Below, piece by piece: positions 58,584 to 64,000 of a stretch of 64,000 nucleotides of DNA. A program made the position numbers and the translations under genes. Each line of letters begins with the position of its first letter. Positions within the stretch are counted from its first letter, which is position 1. The stretch is from NCBI RefSeq assembly GCF_900129055.1, contig NZ_FQUZ01000001.1:124001-188000 (forward strand). Direction: 5' to 3'. This stretch comes from Lampropedia hyalina DSM 16112 (GTDB lineage Bacteria > Pseudomonadota > Gammaproteobacteria > Burkholderiales > Burkholderiaceae_C). The notes beneath the pieces were generated by a model. It was given only the letters and a program-made list of their open reading frames with translations. It had not been told where the DNA came from and searched no databases.

Positions 58584-59600
58584 TCAACCCACATAGGGGC
58601 GACGGCCAAAGAACTGGTGGCCGGGATCATTGAAACCAGGTGTCGAGGCATGACCAGTCGTCACCAGACTATTGACCAGTGCCTCATCCTCTGCCGTGAA
58701 CTGGTATTGCAAGGCGGGCAGATAATCCTCCCACTGCGCCTCGGTACGCGGACCCACAATGGGTGCGGTGATCAGCCGGTTGTTGAGCACCCATGCCAGC
58801 GCGAACTGGCCTGAACTGATGCCACGCGAAGCCGCATGCTCATTGATGACCTTGGCCAGTCGCAACGATTCCTCACGCCATTCAGTCTGGCGGATGCGCT
58901 TGTCGTTGCGGCCTGCGCGTGTATCTGCCCCAGGCTCCGCACCCGGCTGGTACTTGGCCGTCAGCACGCCACGCGCCAGCGGACTGTAGGGCACGACTCC
59001 CAGACCGTAGTGATCGGCAGCATCCAGGTGCTCGAACTCAATCTGGCGGTTCGCCAGGTTGTACAGTGGCTGGCTGGCAATCGGCCGATCCACGCCCAGT
59101 TGATCGGCCACACGGCTGTATTCGGCAATCTTCCAGGCTCGGTGGTTGGAGAGGCCCCAATAGCGAATCTTGCCTTCAGCCACCAGTTCGCTGAGTGCAC
59201 GCACCGTCTCTTCGGGTCGAGTCAGATGGTCTTCGCGGTGCTGATAGTAAATGTCGATGTAATCGGTGCCCAAACGCTTGAGACTGCCTTCGACAGCGCG
59301 GCGGATGTACTTGCGCGTGGCACCTTGGCTGTTGGGATCGTCACCGCGCGGGCTGGCAAATTTGGTGGCAAGCACCCAGTCGTCACGCTGCGCGCGGATG
59401 GCGTTGCCGACCACGACTTCGGACTGGAACTTGGCGTAGCCGTCGGCCGCATCGATGAAGTTGATGCCCTGCTCCCTGGCGCGGGCGATGATGCGGTGCG
59501 ACGTCGGCTCGTCGGTCTCACCGCCGAACATCATCGTTCCCAGGCACAGGGGAGATACACGCAGGCCATTGCGGCCAAGGGGTCGGTAGGTCAGGCTCAT
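58584..59600 (-). CDS. aldo/keto reductase
   Basis: The 338-residue NADPH-dependent reductase has LGTMMFGGETDE, the active-site Asp and Tyr in FIDAADGYAKFQSE, Lys in VLATKFASPRG and His in YYQHREDH, then GLSNHRAWKI. It heads the transcript 59600 to 51275. Its partner compound could be an aldehyde or ketone released by desulfonation, which is inference. Function within the cluster is open. Confidence 0.9.
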   Translation of the reverse strand: MSLTYRPLGRNGLRVSPLCLGTMMFGGETDEPTSHRIIARAREQGINFIDAADGYAKFQSEVVVGNAIRAQRDDWVLATKFASPRGDDPNSQGATRKYIRRAVEGSLKRLGTDYIDIYYQHREDHLTRPEETVRALSELVAEGKIRYWGLSNHRAWKIAEYSRVADQLGVDRPIASQPLYNLANRQIEFEHLDAADHYGLGVVPYSPLARGVLTAKYQPGAEPGADTRAGRNDKRIRQTEWREESLRLAKVINEHAASRGISSGQFALAWVLNNRLITAPIVGPRTEAQWEDYLPALQYQFTAEDEALVNSLVTTGHASTPGFNDPGHQFFGRRPYVG

Positions 59601-59956
59601 GGAATGGAAGTGAAGCGTTGAAAAGACTGCGGCTTGTCACCGCATTGAAGAAATACGAAAAATGTTTGCCTGAAACAGAAAATCCCAGTCAAACACAATT
59701 CGGACAAAAAAACCAACCAATCGGATTCTTGACCCATCGTGAAATCAAACCGATCAAATAACTCAATCGAATCCACAGAAAAGCCAATAAACAGAATAGA
59801 CCATTATTCACAATGCAATAAATTTCTCAAAATAATCATTCATTATTTATTAATGAAAATTAAACTTCAAATCTAAAAACAATTAACTTATCTGCATATT
59901 CTTATTATCAAAAACACAAAGTCGAACTGACAGGCTTCTTGCTTGTGGATATTCCG
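59601..59956. promoter_or_regulatory. AT-rich intergenic region ahead of the aldo/keto reductase transcript
   Basis: This 356-base gap is much richer in A and T than the rest of the window, especially 59740-59930. It contains AATAAT...ATTATT (59831-59847) and related near-palindromes. It should hold the promoter of the aldo/keto reductase-to-monooxygenase run. A TTGACT hexamer reading toward that run lies near 59685, but no good -10 was found. No gene is seen. Confidence 0.5.
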
Positions 59957-61255
59957 TCAGAATGGCTGAGGAAGACCGAAACGCTGCCGCACGGTCGCTT
60001 CGGCGTAGTGGCGACGGTACACACCCTGCGCCTGAAGGATTGGCACGACCTGCGCCACAAACGTTTGCAGATCATCTGGAAGATTGGGCAACTGGATGAT
60101 GTAGCCATCGACCAATCCTGCTTCCCACCATTCGATAATGGCGTGCGCCACCTGCTCCGGCGTGCCCAGTACCAGCCGGTGTCCGCCTTCGTAACGACGT
60201 ACGATCTCCCGCGCAGTGAGTGGCTCATGCGCAAGCAACTCAACCAATGCCTGACTGAATCCAATGGGGCGCGATTGGTCGGGATCGGATTTGAAGAGGT
60301 CTGGATCAAGCACAGCATCCGGGTCGAAGCTGGACAAGTCTGCACCGATTTCCTGCGCGAAGCGGGCCAACAAGCCATCCGCAGACCCCGCGCCACTGAC
60401 TTGCTCGTGGCGGCGCAAGGCCTGTTCATAACTTGCCGCAGTGATCACCACCAGGCCAGGCAACAAACGTACGCTGCCCGGTTCACGGCCCAACTCGCTG
60501 GCGCGTGCCCGCACACGCGCACCGAATTCCGCTGCTGCCTGCCAGTTGAGCAGCGAGCAGTAGATCAACTCGCCATGTTGTGCTGCCAGATCTATGCCCT
60601 GATCGGATGCGCCTGCCTGGGCAATCACCGGATACCCCTGGGCGGAAGACGGAATGTTGAGTGGACCGCGCACATCGAAGAATTCACCATGGTGGTCGAT
60701 ATCCCTCGCACTGGCTCTGTCCCATAGATGTTCGGGGTCGTCGCTGTCCTGCTGCGACAACCGCCAACTGCCCCACAGTGCCTTGCTGACTTCGAGAAAC
60801 TCATGAGCGCGCCGATAGCGTTCATCTCGTCCGGGCAGTGGATCAGCACCAAAATTCTGCGCCACCCGTGGACTGAATGATGACACGATGTTCAGGATCG
60901 CCCGCCCGCCGGAAAGATGATCCAGTGTGGCCACACGGCGCGCTAGGTTGTAGGGCGAGTTGTAGGTGCTCGATGCAGTGAGCGCAAGACCGATGTCCGG
61001 CACGCGCGCACCCAATACCGCCAACAGCACCAGTGGATCCAGGCTGTGTAACGGACGCTGCGTAGCGTCGAGCATCAAGGCAGGATGATCGGAGAAGAAC
61101 ACCGCATCGAAACGACCTTGGTGTGCCAGCCGCGTCAGACGCTCATAGTGCTCAAGGTTGATGAAATCGTTGCGTTGCCCCGTCCGGTAGGGCCAGGCAC
61201 GCGCCAGATAGCCAATGCTGTTGATCCCAATACCGAGATGCAACTGGTGGCTCAT
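59957..61255 (-). CDS. NtaA/SnaA/DszA-family FMN-dependent monooxygenase
   Basis: The 432-residue enzyme has FINLEHYERLTRLAHQGRFD, FFSDHPALM, STYNSPYNLARRVATLDHLS, GGRAILNIVSS, YRRAHEFLEVS and HRLVLGTPEQVAHAI. It groups with the enzyme at 51275-52534. Its ATG overlaps the stop of the three-domain rhodanese as ATGA, so the two are coupled. Flavin comes from a separate reductase. Confidence 0.9.
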   Translation of the reverse strand: MSHQLHLGIGINSIGYLARAWPYRTGQRNDFINLEHYERLTRLAHQGRFDAVFFSDHPALMLDATQRPLHSLDPLVLLAVLGARVPDIGLALTASSTYNSPYNLARRVATLDHLSGGRAILNIVSSFSPRVAQNFGADPLPGRDERYRRAHEFLEVSKALWGSWRLSQQDSDDPEHLWDRASARDIDHHGEFFDVRGPLNIPSSAQGYPVIAQAGASDQGIDLAAQHGELIYCSLLNWQAAAEFGARVRARASELGREPGSVRLLPGLVVITAASYEQALRRHEQVSGAGSADGLLARFAQEIGADLSSFDPDAVLDPDLFKSDPDQSRPIGFSQALVELLAHEPLTAREIVRRYEGGHRLVLGTPEQVAHAIIEWWEAGLVDGYIIQLPNLPDDLQTFVAQVVPILQAQGVYRRHYAEATVRQRFGLPQPF

Positions 61256-62370
61256 GCCAGAGCACCCGCTTCAGCAACCTGGTCGGACTTCGTCTCCTCG
61301 AAGTCATGGGGCAGGATGGCAATCTCGTAACCCCTGCGCGAGAGCCAATGCGCCGTGGTAATGGCGCGCGTAGCGGCCAGATCATCAATCAGCACAACGC
61401 GCGCACCTCGTACGGCAATCGTCCTGTGCGCCACACCCAGCAATTGGCCGCCTTCGGAAGACAGCGTATTGTCCAGATGCCCTGCCGCAAACTCCTCGGG
61501 CGTGCGCACATCAAGCAAATAGGTCGTGCGATCGGGATCGGCCTGCCATTGGCGGGCAGTGGCCTCGTCGATCAGCGCGATGCCATCGGATTTCGCCAGG
61601 TGCTGGGCATACGCCTTGGCAGTCTGCCGCGCCAGATCGCTGGCCGGGCCGAAAGTCCTTGTTGCCCCTTCTTCCAGCGTCAGACCGGCATCGCGCCAAC
61701 CCGCCGTACCGCGATCAAGATAGGCCACATCGTTGGGCACGCCAGCATCGATCAACGTCTGCGCACCGATGATGGCACGCGGCAGGCCCGCGCAGGATAC
61801 CAGCACCCTGGTCTTCGGCGAAGGTACCAGATCGGCAAACCGCAGCAGCAGCTCGGCACCCGGCACGCCAATGGCACCGGGTACATGGTCGCGTGCGAAT
61901 TCGGGCAACGTGCGTGTATCCAACACTATCACGTCTTCGCCCACGTCACGCAGGCGTTTCAGCTCCTCGGCCGAAACCACAGGGGTCGCCTTCTCATCGC
62001 GAATGGCCAGCGAGAATGCCACGCCTGGAGTATCAAAGGTGGGCAGATCGCCAGTGCCTGCGGCAATCCAGGCAGGAATGCCACCTTGCAGGGCCACAAC
62101 GTTGGGCTTTCCGGCAGCCACCAGCCGCGCTGCTTTCTCGGCTGCTTGCCCGTTGCCATCATCGACCAGCACGGTGCGCACCACTGCGCGCGGCACAAAA
62201 TCATCGAACTGCGCCTCAACCTGCTCGGCTGGCACATTGGTGGCATACAGCGGTGCCCCCTTGGCAAAGGTGGCAACGTCGCGCAGGTCAAGAACAGCCA
62301 GCTCGGCCCCATCATTGAGCCATTGGCGGAACTGCTCGACACTGATGGTTTGTACAGTGGAACTTGTCAT
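61252..62370 (-). CDS. three-domain rhodanese-like protein, one catalytic cysteine
   Basis: The 372-residue protein has three rhodanese domains (about residues 8-110, 125-235 and 265-355). Only the middle one has Cys, in VLVSCAGLPRA; the other loops read LVDDGNGQAAE and LIDDLAATRA. It is a shorter relative of the protein at 54260-55906, lacking the fourth domain. ATG 62370 is preferred since AGGAG lies upstream and the longer start is in the gap. It is coupled to the monooxygenase after it. Confidence 0.88.
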   Translation of the reverse strand: MTSSTVQTISVEQFRQWLNDGAELAVLDLRDVATFAKGAPLYATNVPAEQVEAQFDDFVPRAVVRTVLVDDGNGQAAEKAARLVAAGKPNVVALQGGIPAWIAAGTGDLPTFDTPGVAFSLAIRDEKATPVVSAEELKRLRDVGEDVIVLDTRTLPEFARDHVPGAIGVPGAELLLRFADLVPSPKTRVLVSCAGLPRAIIGAQTLIDAGVPNDVAYLDRGTAGWRDAGLTLEEGATRTFGPASDLARQTAKAYAQHLAKSDGIALIDEATARQWQADPDRTTYLLDVRTPEEFAAGHLDNTLSSEGGQLLGVAHRTIAVRGARVVLIDDLAATRAITTAHWLSRRGYEIAILPHDFEETKSDQVAEAGALA

Positions 62371-62427
62371 GTGATTACTCCTGAATCGGTGGATGAAAAA
62401 CGGATGCATTCCGACTGGAATGCCCTT

Positions 62428-63249
62428 CTAGGCTCTCAATTTCGGATGTGCTGCATGGCTTTCTTCAATTGGTGAAGTACCGACATTCGCTGCCTCCTCG
62501 GCCACACCCAGCCATGCCAGCAACTGGCTGCGCAATCCTGTGAATATCGGATCGGCATGGCTGCGAGGCCTATCAAGCGATACCTGCACTTCATGGGCCA
62601 GCACGCCCTCTCGCATCACGAAAATGCGATCGGCCAGAGTCAATGCCTCATCAACGTCATGTGTGACAAACAACACCGCCTGGCGATGGCGTTGCCACAA
62701 CTGCGAAACCAACGCTTGCGCCTTCAGGCGCGTGAGCGCATCCAGCGCACCGAATGGCTCATCAAGCAGCAGCAATTCCGGCTTGCGCACGAGTGCACGC
62801 GCCAGTGCCGCACGCTGGGCCTCACCGCCAGACAAATCCTTGGGCCACGCATCACCACGGTGCAGCAGGCCCACTTCCTCCAGTGCAACATTGGCACTGG
62901 CACGGTCGCGCCCACTGGCCAGACCCGTGACCACATTGCGCCAGACCCGCTTCCACGGAAAGAGTCGTGGTGCCTGGAAAGCCACGGCACGACGCCGCGC
63001 TACGAACACCTCGCCTTCGATGTCGTGATCCAGATCGGCCAGAATGCGCAGCAAAGTACTCTTGCCACAGCCGCTGGCACCAAGCAAGGCAACAAACTCA
63101 CCCTTGGCGATATCCAGATCAAGCCCCTTGATGACCTCCCGCTCGCCAAAGCGTCTTACCAGGCCCCGCACCCGAACCGACAAAGCCGCGTCAGTTGGCT
63201 GCACCGCACCCACGATGGACTTCAATTCCCGACGAAGTTCTGTCGCCAT
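62428..63249 (-). CDS. SsuB-type ABC transporter ATP-binding protein
   Basis: The 273-residue ATPase has Walker A GASGCGKST, Q-loop AVAFQAPRLFPW, signature LSGGEAQR, Walker B LLLLDEPFGALD and switch His THDVDEA, the pattern of sulfonate/nitrate uptake. It overlaps the permease gene by 28 bases. A linker of about 25 residues precedes the ABC domain. No ssuA gene is seen in this window; it may lie upstream, beyond the right edge. Confidence 0.93.
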   Translation of the reverse strand: MATELRRELKSIVGAVQPTDAALSVRVRGLVRRFGEREVIKGLDLDIAKGEFVALLGASGCGKSTLLRILADLDHDIEGEVFVARRRAVAFQAPRLFPWKRVWRNVVTGLASGRDRASANVALEEVGLLHRGDAWPKDLSGGEAQRAALARALVRKPELLLLDEPFGALDALTRLKAQALVSQLWQRHRQAVLFVTHDVDEALTLADRIFVMREGVLAHEVQVSLDRPRSHADPIFTGLRSQLLAWLGVAEEAANVGTSPIEESHAAHPKLRA

Positions 63250-64000
63250 TGCAGCAAACCCTTTTCAAGCAGTCGCACGATGAGATCGGCCCCCAGGCCA
63301 AGCAAGGCATAGATCACCAGGCACAGCACGACGATGTCCACCCGATAAACCTCACGCGCATAGGTGATGAGATAGCCCAGGCCGCTCTGGCTGTTCACCG
63401 TTTCGGCAAACACCAACGCCAGCCAAGCTGAACCCAGCGAGTAGCGCAAGCCCACCAGCAGGCTGGGCAGCGAACCCGGGAGAATGACCTGGAAGACCAT
63501 GTTCCAGCGGTTAAGCCCCAGGGTTCTGGCTGCCTCCACCAGGGTCTTATCAACATTGCGGATGCCCGCAAACGTATTGAGATAGAGAGGGAATGCCACC
63601 GCAAACGCAACCAATGCAATCTTGGGTGCCTCATCGATACCCAGCCAGATGATGAGCAGTGGCACCAGCCCTGCCCACGGCATGGTGCGCAGCATCTGCA
63701 TGGGGGCATCTACCAGGTTCTCGCCCACACGCCACAGGCCGGCAAACAGTGCCAGGCCCACACCGACCAGAAGGCCGATGGCAAAGCCAACCGAAACCCG
63801 CCACAGGGAAACCTGCAACGACTCCAGCAACTGCCCGTTCGCCAGCAATTCAAGAAAGGTTCTCGCCATGGTTCCTGGTGACGGAAACAAAGCCTCTGGA
63901 ATAAAACCGACCGTTGTGCCTACCCACCACAACACAAACAGTCCGGAGATACCTGCCAATCGGCTGATGCCATGTGGCAGCAAAGGCTTGGCGCGCTGGA
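63222..64000 (-). CDS. SsuC-type ABC transporter permease, 5' end outside the window
   Basis: The frame runs open through the right edge (codons for Q-R-A-K-P precede the LLPHGIS stretch), so the start is not in the window. About 259 residues are seen, with six spans and the loop LVEAARTLGLNRWNMVFQVI then LPGSLPSLLVGLRYSL. It pairs with the ATPase at 62428-63249. It is the paralogue of the permease at 21879-22715. Confidence 0.9.
   Translation of the reverse strand, partial: QRAKPLLPHGISRLAGISGLFVLWWVGTTVGFIPEALFPSPGTMARTFLELLANGQLLESLQVSLWRVSVGFAIGLLVGVGLALFAGLWRVGENLVDAPMQMLRTMPWAGLVPLLIIWLGIDEAPKIALVAFAVAFPLYLNTFAGIRNVDKTLVEAARTLGLNRWNMVFQVILPGSLPSLLVGLRYSLGSAWLALVFAETVNSQSGLGYLITYAREVYRVDIVVLCLVIYALLGLGADLIVRLLEKGLLQWRQNFVGN

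Overview
The window is a high-GC, densely coded piece of bacterial chromosome. The best fit is a betaproteobacterium of the order Burkholderiales (Comamonadaceae or Alcaligenaceae-like; family-level placement is only a guess). Reasons: the lepA-lepB-DUF4845-rnc-era-recO ... acpS-nagZ block, trpE followed directly by a small chorismate mutase gene, an lldP-lldR-lldD lactate operon, and the spoT-rpoZ-gmk block. No phage, insertion sequence with a transposase, CRISPR array, rRNA or tRNA gene was seen. Two families of small palindromic repeats are present, two copies each.

Layout. 1-12.9 kb is mainly core metabolism: the end of a nitroreductase-family gene, trpE plus chorismate mutase (with trpG, trpD and trpC absent next to them), an MgtC-type membrane protein, a TrpD2/YbiB nucleic-acid-binding protein, a CobW-type metal GTPase, ruvA, phoH-ybeY, and the lldPRD lactate operon with three GGTAATACC-like operator sites upstream. 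13.4-21.6 kb is a metal island, probably for copper: a TonB-dependent receptor, a PCu(A)C copper chaperone, a beta-barrel outer membrane protein, an MbnP/MbnH-type 'metallo-mystery pair', a small cytochrome c and two DUF2946-like proteins.

21.9-31.9 kb is an organosulfur-type uptake and oxidation cluster: an SsuCBA-type ABC transporter, a flavin-dependent monooxygenase, an SfnB/DszC-like acyl-CoA-dehydrogenase-family protein (whose start is frameshifted), a 2-hydroxyacid dehydrogenase, and Dpp/Opp-type transport proteins without ATPase genes. A LysR regulator follows. 32-48.5 kb is housekeeping: nagZ, acpS, an Lrp-azlCD-hydrolase insertion, recO-era-rnc-DUF4845-lepB-lepA, spoT, rpoZ, gmk, then two YceI proteins with a cytochrome b561. 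pbpC follows at 48.7-51.0 kb.

51.3-64 kb is a second, all-minus-strand organosulfur cluster. It repeats the logic of the first (SsuC/SsuB, two families of NtaA/SnaA/DszA monooxygenase, an SfnB/DszC-like protein, a Dpp-type binding protein) and adds an aldo/keto reductase and two unusual multi-domain rhodanese proteins that keep a catalytic cysteine in only one domain each. The two sulfur clusters together hold four monooxygenases in two paralogous pairs. The inferred shared job is to scavenge sulfur from organic compounds when sulfate is scarce. The substrate cannot be read from the sequence.
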